A stretch of 64,000 nt of DNA from Archilochus colubris. Its lineage: Eukaryota; Chordata; Aves; Apodiformes; Trochilidae. The notes beneath the pieces were generated by a model. The model saw only the letters and a list, made by a program, of their open reading frames with translations. It had not been told where the DNA came from and did not search any database. A program made the position numbers and the translations under genes. This document shows, in pieces, positions 52,080-62,042 of the stretch (the first letter of the stretch is position 1; each line of letters begins with the position of its first letter). The stretch is taken from positions 17,760,609-17,824,608 of the forward strand of contig CM041084.1 of NCBI GenBank assembly GCA_023079485.1, read 5' to 3'.

Positions 52080-53399
52080 TCAAGAGCAGGCATTCTGCTC
52101 AATGTACATCTTGGACAACGACACTGCCATGGACTTGGCCAACTCCTCATCCCGTCTGCGCTGTACCTGAGTCTGCCTGCACCACGCCTCGTACTCTGGG
52201 TTGGGGCACATACGGTCCAGCACAGCATCGTAGTGCCCATTGCTAAGCCAGCTCAGCCAGATACTGGGCCGTGTCGGGTCCTCGGGCCCCAGGTAGTGAA
52301 CCATGGTGGAAACGGTGGGGCTCTCGGGCCGGCCGCCCGTGGTGAGATGGATGTTTACGTTCAGCATTTGCCCCATAGCCAGCAGCTCCGGATAGCCAGC
52401 CCAGGCCCCGTCCTGGGCAGCGCCGATGAGGAACTCTCCCACGTCGCCCTCGATGATAGGGTTGAAGTGGTCCAAGTGGTCGGCGATGTAGTGCACCGTC
52501 TGCTCGCGGAGCTCGCTGTGCAGCCGCTGGTCCCCGTACACCGCCTTGCAGACGGCGCGGTAGAGGCAGTTCCCGTCGGGGATGATGTGGAAGCGGAACC
52601 GGCCCTTCTGCCGCAAGTACTTGTCTTGCTTCTCCACCTCGGCCAGGTACAGGGCCAACTTCTCGCTGCGCTCCGGCCTGCCGCTCGTCACCCGGCGCCC
52701 ATCGGCACCCCCTCCGTCCTGCTCCTCCTCGCCGGGTGAGGAGCAGGCGGCGGGCTGTGCCTGACTGCCGCTCCTATCCGCGGGGCGACAGCCGGTGACC
52801 ACCAGCCCCGTCTGGGCGCCGGCGGCAGCGGCCTGCAGCGCCTGGCAGTGCTCGCCGAGGCGCAGGCTGCGGTTGCTGGGCTCCTCGGCGGGCGCCGGCA
52901 GAGCTGCGGCCTCGCCGTCCCCCCCGGCCTGCCGCACACTCTCCAGGATGCCCTCCAGCCAGGCGCGGCTGCGCGGCGAGGCCGGCACCAGCTCGCCGGG
53001 GGCCTCGGCTCGTTGCACGATGCGGATGGGGACGATCCGCTCCAGCGGCCTGCGGCGGCTGACGGTGACCTGGGCGCAGGAGCTGTACTGCGGGACGCCC
53101 GCCGACCGGCTACCGGGTCCGGCCGCGGGGCCGCTCGGCATCACCTCCAGGCACGAGGAGAAGGCGGGCATGGCGGCGGCGCTGCTGCTTCCCGCTCCGG
53201 GAGCGAAGCTGTCCTTGGCGGTGTTCTCGGCGGACTGGCTCGGGCCCGAAGGGTCGGCGGCACTCACTACCTCCGCGGAGCCGGGTGCCGGCGACAAGGA
53301 GACCTTGAAGACACCGGCGGCGCTCGGCGGAGCTGCGGCTGCTGCTGCGGCCGTCCCGCCCGCCGGGTAAGGGGTGATCACAGAGCCGTAGAGCTGCAT
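52080..53399 (-). CDS. OTUD1: OTUD1, OTU-domain deubiquitinase 1 (single exon, complete)
   Basis: The 439-residue protein is a cysteine protease of the OTU family. The family member OTUD1 removes K63-linked ubiquitin and acts in NF-kB, interferon, p53 and YAP signalling. Seen here: a low-complexity Ala/Pro/Gly/Ser-rich N-terminus (about 1-240) with a 7-Ala run at 17-23; a charged helix-like lead-in (about 245-263, EKLALYLAEVEKQDKYLRQ); an OTU domain (about 267-395) with the DGNC box, predicted nucleophile Cys278 and Asp275, and the SNGHYDAV box with His389; and a C-terminal ubiquitin-interacting helix (about 415-434, DEELAKSMAVSLSKMYIE). The catalytic residues are exactly 42 positions before human Cys320/His431, matching the shorter length (439 against 481), so the deletions lie in the N-terminal linker. 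The start at 53399 gives MQLY, as in human OTUD1, with A at -3. The TGA stop is 52080-52082. No frameshift or intron is seen. The human ETGE motif is absent. Confidence 0.97.
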   Translation of the reverse strand: MQLYGSVITPYPAGGTAAAAAAAPPSAAGVFKVSLSPAPGSAEVVSAADPSGPSQSAENTAKDSFAPGAGSSSAAAMPAFSSCLEVMPSGPAAGPGSRSAGVPQYSSCAQVTVSRRRPLERIVPIRIVQRAEAPGELVPASPRSRAWLEGILESVRQAGGDGEAAALPAPAEEPSNRSLRLGEHCQALQAAAAGAQTGLVVTGCRPADRSGSQAQPAACSSPGEEEQDGGGADGRRVTSGRPERSEKLALYLAEVEKQDKYLRQKGRFRFHIIPDGNCLYRAVCKAVYGDQRLHSELREQTVHYIADHLDHFNPIIEGDVGEFLIGAAQDGAWAGYPELLAMGQMLNVNIHLTTGGRPESPTVSTMVHYLGPEDPTRPSIWLSWLSNGHYDAVLDRMCPNPEYEAWCRQTQVQRRRDEELAKSMAVSLSKMYIEQNACS

Positions 53400-53422
53400 C
53401 CTCGGCTCCCCGCGGGCGGCGC

Positions 53423-53428
53423 TTTATA
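53423..53428 (-). promoter_or_regulatory. Consensus TATAAA just upstream of the OTUD1 start codon
   Basis: Minus-strand CCTATAAAGC sits in a GC-rich context, with the first T only 29 bases from the A of the ATG. If used with normal spacing, transcription would begin at the start codon itself. It is therefore either a chance leader sequence or the promoter of a shorter transcript. Only its presence is certain. Confidence 0.3.
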
Positions 53429-53497
53429 GGCGGCGCCGGGGCGGGGAGCGGCGGCGGGGGCCGCGCTGGGGCTGCCGGAGAGGATGAGCCGCCCGGG

Positions 53498-53505
53498 TAA
53501 AAATA
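53498..53505 (-). promoter_or_regulatory. TATA-like element TATTTTTA, probable OTUD1 core promoter
   Basis: This is an AT-rich octamer inside an otherwise GC-only stretch, on the minus strand. With normal spacing it would place the start of transcription near 53475 and give a 5' leader of about 75 bases. Such a leader would avoid the out-of-frame upstream ATGs at 53606-53608 and 53635-53637, which makes this the more coherent of the two TATA candidates. The function is inferred. Confidence 0.4.
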
Positions 53506-53726
53506 AACAAGGGCATCGCCCCCCCGCTGCCGCCGCCGCCACCGCCCCGCCCCTGCGCGCCCCGCTGCCTGCTCGGCCCCGCGGCGGCGACAATTCCGAC
53601 TGCGCCACCAGCGCCGCGCGGCCCCGCCGCCGCTCACCGCGGCCTAGCCCGGTCCGGCCCCCGCGTCAGCGAACGCGCGCGGCAGCAGCGTTCCGGCCCT
53701 TCTGGAAGGTGCTGGAGGGCGGGCGC

Positions 53727-53746
53727 GGGGCGGGGCGGGGCGGGGC
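53727..53746. promoter_or_regulatory. Four tandem GC boxes (GGGGC x4), Sp1/KLF-type
   Basis: A perfect four-fold repeat of GGGGC, about 330 bases upstream of the OTUD1 start codon and inside the CpG island. GC boxes bind Sp/KLF factors and are typical of CpG-island promoters. Nearby are a CRE half-site (CGTCA, 53664-53668) and an inverted heat-shock-type pair TTCTGGAA (53700-53707). These neighbours are weak single matches. Confidence 0.5.
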
Positions 53747-54230
53747 CGCCCTGTGTTTACCTCAGGGCCGAGGCACGCTGGAATGCGCGGGGGGCGGGTT
53801 CTGGGGGCTTGACCTTTGCGGGGCGCCGCTCTGCTCCGCCTCCGGCGGAAGGGCTCGGGCAGGTTTTTGCTTAGCGGTAGCGGCCGGGCGCGACGAGTGG
53901 TGTGCAGGGGAGGTGGGTTGGCCTGGCCTGGGCCGCTGTCTGGGGCCGATTTCCTTGGTCTGCTTCGGGTGTCGGTGCTCGGCAAGCTGCGGTCCGTAGC
54001 TGTGAGGGGGTTGCGCGCAGGGGCCGTGTCCGGGGAATAGGCGCGGGAAGGCCGGTGCCGGGGGGTAGGCGCTGCACGGTAACTGGTGCTGCACGGGGCT
54101 GGGTGCTCCCTGTGAAACTGTTTGTGGGAAGCGTTGAGGAATCTTCAGAAGAGGGAAAACTGCATTGGGTGAGCTCTGGGGCCGACCTGGGAAGCGCCAC
54201 AGCTTCCAGGAAGTTAGGCAGGGCTCACAG

Positions 54231-56137
54231 AAAGTAGCCAGATCGGTTTCTCACGAGGCCATTTGTCAGTCTTGATTTTTATACTTGACTATAAAGAATA
54301 AATTACCGAAGCTGTTCTATCTCCAGTAGACCGATGCTATGTCGTCTCCATGCTCTTGATGAGAAGGAATGAGGGTTCTTCCTGCATATAATCAATTTTC
54401 TGATTCATAATTTGCAGCTGGGGTAGAAATAATACTCTACCTGTTTTATCTCAGTCACTGGCACATATTGGTATTTGTTGACCTGTAATTCTCCTTTGGA
54501 AAATGTAGTGCATGCGTACATAAAAAAGTATGATGTAAATGATGACGTAAAAACAGGAGAGACAGGATTTAAAATACAGGTCTCAAGAATCATTGATAGA
54601 TTGTTTATTAGTGGTTGTAGCAGCTTAAAATTTAACCTTAGCTGTGGTGTAAAGTCGTATATAACCCTTTGTCCATGAATGATGATGGTTTCTGTTCACA
54701 CTGACTGAAACAGGAATGCTGACCAAGAAGCACCTGTTTACACTGGGATCCAATGTTAACACATTTATTTCTATCAAAATGAAAAAAAACAAAACAAAGG
54801 GTACTGGTATATGTAATTTCAAAGTGATATTTTAAATATTTTTCTGGTTTCTGTCCCATAGCTTCCAGTATCTGGAAAAGTCTTAGTAATCCAAGCAGAC
54901 TACAGAACTCCTAAAAACCAACCAAATAAAAAATTGGATATGCTGAAAAAAATAGTTTCCTTGTTCCATTTATGCTAATTTAAAAGACATAACTAAGAGG
55001 ATCACTTGCAACAAAAATAATTGTTTCTCTAAAACCTTAGATGCCTTTGTATCCAGGTCCCTGGATTTATTTCTGGTTTTCCATCTCTGCAGCTAATTCC
55101 AGGGCTACAAGCAATACAATATGGAATTTCATTTTCTTTATGCAGATGACATCTTCTGAGCCTGTCAGCTAACTTGCATGTTGAAGGGAAAATGCTGAAA
55201 TCCTTCATGTTACAAACGGTATATTTCAGGGAACAGATTTTGCATCCACCTTACTTTTTTAGTCTGGGTAAAACAGCAGCTAATTCCATGAATTATTTGG
55301 GACCTTCTAACAAAAATCTACAGAGTCTATATTTTCAAAATCACTGCTTCCAAAGTTGAAATACAAGAGGTGTATCAGATACAAATCAAAGCCCAAATAC
55401 TTTGACTTACCTACTACAGCTAGAAAGTTGCTGTCTTTGGAACAAATGGTGATGGACATTTGCCAGGACCATGTCTGGCAGTCTGTTAGAGGGGGATAAG
55501 GTATTACAACTGCTCTGAAATTACAGAGTGACTTGTGTATTTCAGAATGTTCAGAACTTTGTATTAAATATAGCTTGTAAGATCATTCAGAGAGTCCTTA
55601 TTTTTGAACTAATCATTGCTTAGGAATATATACTGATCAAATGGTGCTAAATTGAAATCTCTCTTCCTTGAAATTAAATGTTGGAACAGAGGAAAGATTC
55701 CTGTTTAATTTTACTTCTCAGTCAAACTTGACAAAGCGTATTTCCAAGTTAAAATGTGTTCTAGTATTTTCACAGGTTATTTAATGTAAAATCACTGGAA
55801 GTTGCCCCCTCTTAGGGGATTTTAAATGTGTCAGTAGCTGTTCCTTGTGGGTTTGTTCATTATTATAATCAAGATGAACATTACTTGATGCCCACTACCA
55901 GCCCTTCAACTTTCTTTTTTTTTTTAACTCTTGGTTGCTCTGGGTTTTTTTTGTTTAAAAGCAGTACATCAGTAGTTTTGCTTATTGTATTGTTCTGCTT
56001 GCCAGTAAATACCAGAGCTGACTCAAGTATGGTGGGTTTCAAGTCTCAAATACTCTGGTGACATAGAGAGTCAGCTCCTTCTGTATGAGAATAGTAAATG
56101 GATCCAGCAGAATAATAATAACGATGATGATAATAGT
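54231..56137. other. Intergenic DNA upstream of OTUD1
   Basis: Composition drops from the CpG island to ordinary AT-rich sequence. No exon, RNA gene or repeat family was recognised. Open frames here are short and lack any domain signature. Distal promoter elements of OTUD1 would be expected in this part. Confidence 0.65.
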
Positions 56138-57523
56138 CTGGACTTCTGCAAGGCCTTTGACACAGTTAGAAAGATACAGATTTGATGACTGCCCAGTGGA
56201 TAAAGAACTGGCTGGATGGTTGCATCCAGAGGGTAGTGGTCAACAGCTCAAAGTCCTGATGGAGACCAGTGACAAGTGGTGTCCCTCAAGGGTCCATACT
56301 GGGACCTGTAGGATCATAGAAAGTTGGGGGTTGGAAGGGACCTCAAAATATCGTCTAATCCAAACCCCCTGCCAGGACAGGGTCACCTACAGCAGGTCAC
56401 ACAGGAATGTGTCCAGGTGTGTTTTGAATGTCTCCGTGAAGGAGCCTTCACAACCTCCCTGGGCAGCCTGTTCCAGTGCTCTGTCACCCTCACAGTAAAA
56501 AAAATTCTTCCTAATATTTATACAGAACCACCTATGCTTCAGTTTATAACCATTGCCCCATGCCCTATTGTTAGCCACCCCTGACGAAAGCTTATCAACA
56601 TTGTAGACAGCAGGATCAAGTGCACCATCAGAAAGTTTGCAGATGACACCAAGCTGAGTGGTGCTCTCTATAAGCCAGAGGGATGGGATGCCATCCAGAA
56701 GGACCTGGAGAAACTGAAGAGATGGGCCCAAGTGACCCCCATGAGGTTCAATAAGACCAAGTGCAGAGTCCTGCACCTGGGTCGAAGCAATCTGCACTGT
56801 TAAGTGCAGTGTTAAGTACTGGTTTGGGGATGAGCTTTTAGAAAGCATCCCTGCAGAAAAGGACTTAGGGATGCTGGTGGATGAAAAGCTGGACATGAGA
56901 CAACTTGCACACTTGCAGCCCAGAAAGCCACTCACATTCTGAGCTGTATCAGAAGCGTCATGGACAGTGGATCAAGAGAGATGATTCTGCCACTTTGCTG
57001 GAGTAAGACCTCACCTGGAGTATCGTGTCCAACTCGAGCCCTCAACACAGAAAGGACATGGGACCTGATGGAGCAGGTCCAAAGGAGGGCTACAAAAATG
57101 ATCAGGGGGCTGGAACACTTCTACAAGGAGAGGCTGAAGGAGCTGGGGTTGTTCAGCCTGGGGAAAAGAAGGCCCCAGGAAGACCTAATAAGTGACCTTC
57201 CACTGTCTGAAGGGGACCTACAGGAAGGCTGGTATGGGACTGTTTGCAAGGGCTTGTAGCAATTGGATGAGGGGCAATGGTTTTAAATTACAGTAGATTT
57301 AGATTGGATGTTAGAAAAAAATACTTTACCATGAGGGTAGTGAAAAAATGGACCAGGCTGCCCAGGGAGGTAGTTGGGGTCTCATCTTTGAAAATATCCA
57401 AGGTGTGGCTTGACAAGGCTCTGAGGAACCTGATCTGGTTGAGCGTGTCCCTGCTCACTGCAGGGGGGTTGGGCTAGATGACCTTTAGAGGTCCCTTCTA
57501 ACCTAAATTATTCTATGATTCTA
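56138..57523 (+). mobile_element. CR1 retroposon, 5'-truncated, about 1.1 kb plus nested CR1
   Basis: It starts at CTGGACTTCTGCAAGGCCTT, a conserved stretch within the CR1 reverse-transcriptase gene, just after a short AATAATAATAACGATGATGATAAT tract. The RT part continues with decayed coding sequence: 56960-57259 reads VQRRATKMIRGLEHF and LKELGLFSLGKRR, and 57277-57477 reads FRLDVRKKYFTMRVVKKW and RLPREVV. It ends with the CR1 3' UTR (AGATGACCTTTAGAGGTCCC) and ATTCTATGATTCTA. Frameshifts and stops break the protein, so it is inactive. It is interrupted at 56311-56589 by an opposite-strand CR1. Confidence 0.95.
56311..56589 (-). mobile_element. CR1 fragment nested in the larger CR1, opposite orientation
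   Basis: Plus-strand reading begins GGATCATAGAAAGTTGG and continues GGTTGGAAGGGACCTCAAAA, the reverse complement of a CR1 3' end. It runs through the usual CR1 region (CAGCCTGTTCCAGTGCTCTG) to about 56589, where the host CR1 resumes with CTTATCAACATTG. The host lost roughly a dozen or more bases at the junction and no clear target duplication is seen. The right border is uncertain by about 10 bases. Confidence 0.88.
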
Positions 57524-60500
57524 AGAGCACTTCTGTCATAATATGATTCTACAAGTGAATGATGCATTTTGAATACTCAGTATCGCAGTGTTATTTCAAC
57601 CAGGATACTGCAGAAATTCCCTCTAATGACTGTTCTGCCTCTTCAAAGCGATCAGTTACTTGAAACAGTGGTACATTAGTGGATGGGCAGCTGTTTAATT
57701 CTGATTGTTAGTTACAATGAGTTACAATGCTTGTGCTTCATTTGAGGAAGGACTCAGATATATTATGTGTGCCCAAGTTAACCATAGTGTTTGTGTTCTG
57801 ATGCTCTGCTATATCATATTCTGGATAAGAAACTTGTTTACCTCTGAACAAATACCAAGGAGTACCCTGAAATACATGCTAAATATGCCAGCATTTTTTG
57901 GTAAAGCTAGCAGTTACATTGTTCTTTTATACTCTTTGCATGTATCAGCAGATGAAATGCCTTTCCTATTTTTTTAGTTAAAATGCACCTAGCAAGCTTC
58001 CTAACGAGGTTAAAATACAACCAAAATCTGTTACTAGGTAACAGAGAGACACAACAAACATTTACACCACTGTGTCAGTGTTATTAGCATAATGCTTTTA
58101 ACATTTATTAGCTCCTATGTGAAGTAAATGGAAAGAAAAGCTCACCTTGGTGTGTTTTACCTGCGTTATTAAATACCAACAATGTACTGTAACCAACATT
58201 TTCCATAACTGAGCACCCAGAGTTAGTCACACGTACTTGGACTGGGTGGAATCCAGTCTCTCTGGATGATGGTTGACAAAATTCCCATTAAACCTCTGCA
58301 GCACAAGGGTTTCATGGCTGTAGTTTTCAGTTTTCATACTAGCAGTTTCCAGAAGTCAATACTTACCTAAAGGGCAATTTTTTCAGGTGTCTGACATCTG
58401 TGTTTAGGAAGGATGTCCTAAACCATGGTCTGCTCCAGACAGGAACGTTTAAGTGCGATTAATACAATTCTTGTGAGAAAGAAATTTCAGGGATGAATTT
58501 GAGTGTCTTCAAAGCCAAGGTGTCTGTGAAAGCCAGGGCCACATTATGGGGCCTCCAGTGCCCAGAAAATGGGGCTTTGCTGCTTCTCTGAGCTGCATAT
58601 AGAGCTGCTGTTGACTCCAGGGGGGGAAAAAGAAAAAAATCAAACTTTGCTTTAGTGTGGCCTGGATAAAACACAACACACAGATTGATTGCTTTCAGAA
58701 TATTCCTGGATTTGTCACTTTTGCCTGCATGTAGAGGCCTCACAGATACTAGAGGGTTTGGAAGCAAAAAGAACACAAAATTGAGATGCCTTTCACTGTC
58801 TTTCATGTTTTAATGTTCCTGGGCTTCTGTTTCATTCATTACAGAGTAATGCACAGTCCTTTGGTAATACAGAATAGATTTGAAAACAGTTTCTGTAGTA
58901 ATAAAGCATAAGCAGCTACTGTAGTTAAAGTTTCTCCTGACATGACTGTTATCACTGGCTATGCTGCACATTCCAGGAATTGTTTAGATTGTTTAGAAGG
59001 CAAACCATGATCACAAAAACAGCTGTGGAATAACAGTGGTATTCACTGACGTAAAACTAGATGCCTGAGAGTGGAACTACTTTTAATTTTAATGTGTAGT
59101 AGATACATCATTGACATGGAAGGAACAAATAAATTACATCACCAGGAACAGTTGTTAGTGAAGATAGGAGGAGTAGTTAGTTTAAATAACATATTGAATG
59201 ACACTGAATAAGCGTTTCCACTGCTTTTTTTTTTTTTTAATCCACCATAAGAGCTCTTCAGCCAAAGATATTTCTCTCTGAAGTATTTAATGAACTAATA
59301 GCTCTTTGTACATAATTGGAAAATGAAATATTTGTTTCTTATTAATAATTTGAAGTGGTATACCAAGGACAAAGTTTAAAGATTAACAGAAAATGGAAAT
59401 AAGGATCTTCCAATATAGGCAAGAAATGCAGGTAAACTGGAACTAGAAGGAACTTCCTGAATCATGAGTTTTATCCTGTGCTGCCTGCAAGTGATCCTAT
59501 CATATGTCATATCATTCATTTCATAAAATTATCAAGTTACGGGCAACTTATTCAGGGTATACTTAATGAACCTGTAAAGATGTCACGAGCCAGCAGTACT
59601 GCCAAAAGAAGGAATTCAGCTTTTCAGGAATTCTTTTTTTCAGCTTTTTCCTACTCCCAGTCTCTTCTGAAGGCCAGCTTTTTTATGATGGCTTCAGTGT
59701 TGGTATTAACTAGACTGCCTGCTTCATCCAGCCCTACATGTACCACTATCAAAAAGGAAAGTGTATCCACAGTTACCTCTGAAGTGTGAATATGCTGTAT
59801 AAAACAAGGGTTGTGCCTTAGAGAGCTTTGCTTAACAGTTTGTTGTTCAGCTTCTGCTATTCTGTCATGTTAAAATCTTATTAAAATCTTATTTGCTGTG
59901 CACTCATCATTAGAGATATAACCCACGCTATGACATCATGTGGCAAGAGTATGTGGGGAAAGGGCTGTTGGTGACAAATATAGACCTGTGCTCATATCTC
60001 AAGGAGTCAGGTCATATCTCACTTGATAAGTGAGTCCCTAAATGTGAGTGATGACGCAGGTCAGGTCTCTTCATTTCTACTCAGAAGTGTGGGTGGCATT
60101 TGTGGTGGTCGTTGTGCATGGAGCTCTAAAATTCTCCCATTTAAAAAAATGGATTTACAATGCTCTTTACTTTGAAAAAAAAAAAAACTAGTGGTAATTA
60201 TCTGATGTAAATGAGCTTTATAGCATGTATGACATTAAGAAAGGGCTATCTTCTTAATTTTAATAAACCCTACAAGATTTAAAAGTGAAATGTAGGTTTT
60301 TTTGAGCAGAACAGTATTCTGACAAGGACAGACTGTGAAGGAGATAGAGGAAGTGGGCAATACAGAAATACCAGAAGCAGGAAATCACCACTCACAATTA
60401 CAGGAAATATTATTAGTAAGTTAATATTGATAAAAACTATAAGCATAAAATAACTGTGGTAGAAAGAGGGTGCACTACTGCTTAGTCCTGAAGTGAAAAA

Positions 60501-61799
60501 GCACTCCAGTGAGGCAGCAAGTAGCCAAGCACTTCCTCATGTGGTTGGCAATGGAAAGGCTTTGGAAACAGACTGATTCAATGGGAAGTGTCACCCTCTC
60601 TGTCCTCCATAACCTTGCAACACACACCTGTCCCCACCTTTCTGCCATCAGCAAGCAGCAAAAGGAGGAATCATCACAGAGAGATGAGTGTTACAGAAAA
60701 CCACATTTCATTGTTCATGTTTTTGAGAGTCATGGAATAGGACATAATTACATTAACCAGCTTTGTTGTTCTACTGCCAAGTCCTTCCTGTGGGAAAGGG
60801 CTGTGGTTACATGCTACCCAACCAGCTCAGCAAGTCGTGTCCTAGCCATGGTGAAGCTTAGGGAGAGAACTTACCTCATCACAAATAAAAAGTTGTTCTG
60901 TTTCCATGTGATTGCACAGAGCTAACTGTTTTGGCCAAGTCAGAACACAGCTATCTAACTCCACTGTCTAGTGAGAAAAAATAATGCAGGTAGAGCCATT
61001 AGGTAGGAGGGATGAAATCAGTTCATCCTGACTGATGTCCTACTCATATGTGTAAATAACTAAATATTTTCTAACCTAGTTTTCCTATCTAAATGTACAA
61101 CATGGAATTACTTTTCTGGTTTCACGTGTTCAAAGTTCTAATATAGCTAGAGACAATTTAAAAGAGCATTTATTACAATAAGTCTAAATCTGAAGGCATT
61201 TTCTTGGGAAGAAGTCAGGAACAGCTACAGTCCAGTTAGTTGATTTCCTGGTAGATCCAGTAAGAGTGGAATTTTAAACCAATTTAATTAGCCTGAAATA
61301 CAAATTAGTGTCCCTGATGCTTTAAATATCTATAGAAAATTTAAAAAATGTTTTAGCAATTTACGTTTCAGTACTTACTTGTGTGTAATGGAAACAATAA
61401 AATTGTTGTAAAGAAGCACTAGTTGTAAGAGTTACATTATCCAAATATGAAAATATAAACATTCGTCTAGTTGTGATTTATATGCAAGCACAATCTTATG
61501 AAAATTAAGTGTTATTTCATTAGTAATTCAGAATAAGAATCCCAAATATAATCAGGTTACTATATTAGATCTGGGCCCTTCAACAGAACAGAGGTTTTTG
61601 TGTATGTCTATCTGACCTGGAGATAAAGTTATTATGGGAGATTTAGTGTATCTAATCTTGCTCTATCTGAATAAAGTTTCTAATGCTGCACAGTACAAGG
61701 CAGCACAAAACCTGTGAAAATTTGTATTAGAACAAGAAATCAAAGGTGATGATGGGCTTGGCTAGGGGAGAAAAAATGGAAGATAATTTAAAAGAAATC
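57524..61799. other. Intergenic DNA between two CR1 loci
   Basis: AT-rich unique sequence. Noted are a perfect palindrome CTCACTT-GAT-AAGTGAG at 60018-60034 and small direct repeats (TTAAAATCTTA twice near 59870-59893; GAGTTACAAT-type near 57710-57728). No gene recognised. Confidence 0.65.
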
Positions 61800-61940
61800 T
61801 TACGTGGAAAGAAACTTGCCAGTGGAATTCTTCAGAGATTGATCATGGGACTGACTTTAACATTTTCATTAATTACACTGACACGTGCTATTGACTTTCA
61901 TTAGTGTCTCAGGATTTTTATTATAAAGATTTTTGAAACA

Positions 61941-61982
61941 GATTCAATGGTTCAGGTTGGAAAGGATCTTAGAGATCATTTA
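61941..61982 (-). mobile_element. CR1 3'-tail fragment (minus), left half of a head-to-head pair
   Basis: Plus-strand GATTCAATGGTTCAGGTTGG followed by AAAGGATCTTAGAGATCATT is the reverse complement of the last ~40 bases of a CR1. It is much less decayed than the surrounding old CR1 relic. Directly after it begins a second CR1 tail in the opposite direction. Confidence 0.75.
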
Positions 61983-61983
61983 G

Positions 61984-62042
61984 GACTCAATGATATTCAG
62001 AGGTCCCTTCCAACCCCTGACAGAATTCTGTGATTCTGTGAT
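61984..62042 (+). mobile_element. CR1 3'-tail fragment (plus), right half of a head-to-head pair
   Basis: AATGATATTCAGAGGTCCCT then TCCAACCCC, finishing ATTCTGTGATTCTGTGAT, is a CR1 3' end in plus orientation. It abuts the minus-strand CR1 tail at 61941-61982 with only a few bases between, forming an imperfect inverted repeat of about 40 bases per arm. Confidence 0.8.

Larger units (their letters stand above)
52100..54230. promoter_or_regulatory. CpG island covering OTUD1 and its promoter
   Basis: Base composition switches sharply from AT-rich to very GC- and CpG-rich across the OTUD1 coding sequence and about 800 bases upstream, then falls back beyond about 54.2 kb. CCG/GGC runs, tandem GC boxes and TATA-like elements sit in the upstream part. 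Long open frames on the plus strand in this region are a by-product of the composition. The borders are estimated by eye. Confidence 0.85.

Noticed and set aside
52233..53429. Long plus-strand open frames (168, 191 and 193 codons) antisense to OTUD1
   Set aside because: They lie opposite a conserved coding sequence in CpG-rich DNA where stop codons are rare. Their proteins are low-complexity with no domain.
53110..53637. 175-codon minus-strand frame overlapping the OTUD1 start
   Set aside because: Arg/Ala/Gly-rich shadow frame, out of frame with OTUD1. At most a uORF, so noted only as such.
53484..54237. Plus-strand frames of 74-171 codons upstream of OTUD1
   Set aside because: Composition artefact of the CpG island: low complexity, no domain, and mutually overlapping frames on both strands.
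56387..56935. 182-codon minus-strand frame
   Set aside because: Runs across the junction of two opposed CR1 copies, so it is antisense/UTR sequence of retroposons and not a gene.
56960..57477. Plus-strand frames with reverse-transcriptase-like residues
   Set aside because: Real CR1 protein remnants but truncated and frameshifted. Annotated as part of the CR1 rather than as genes.
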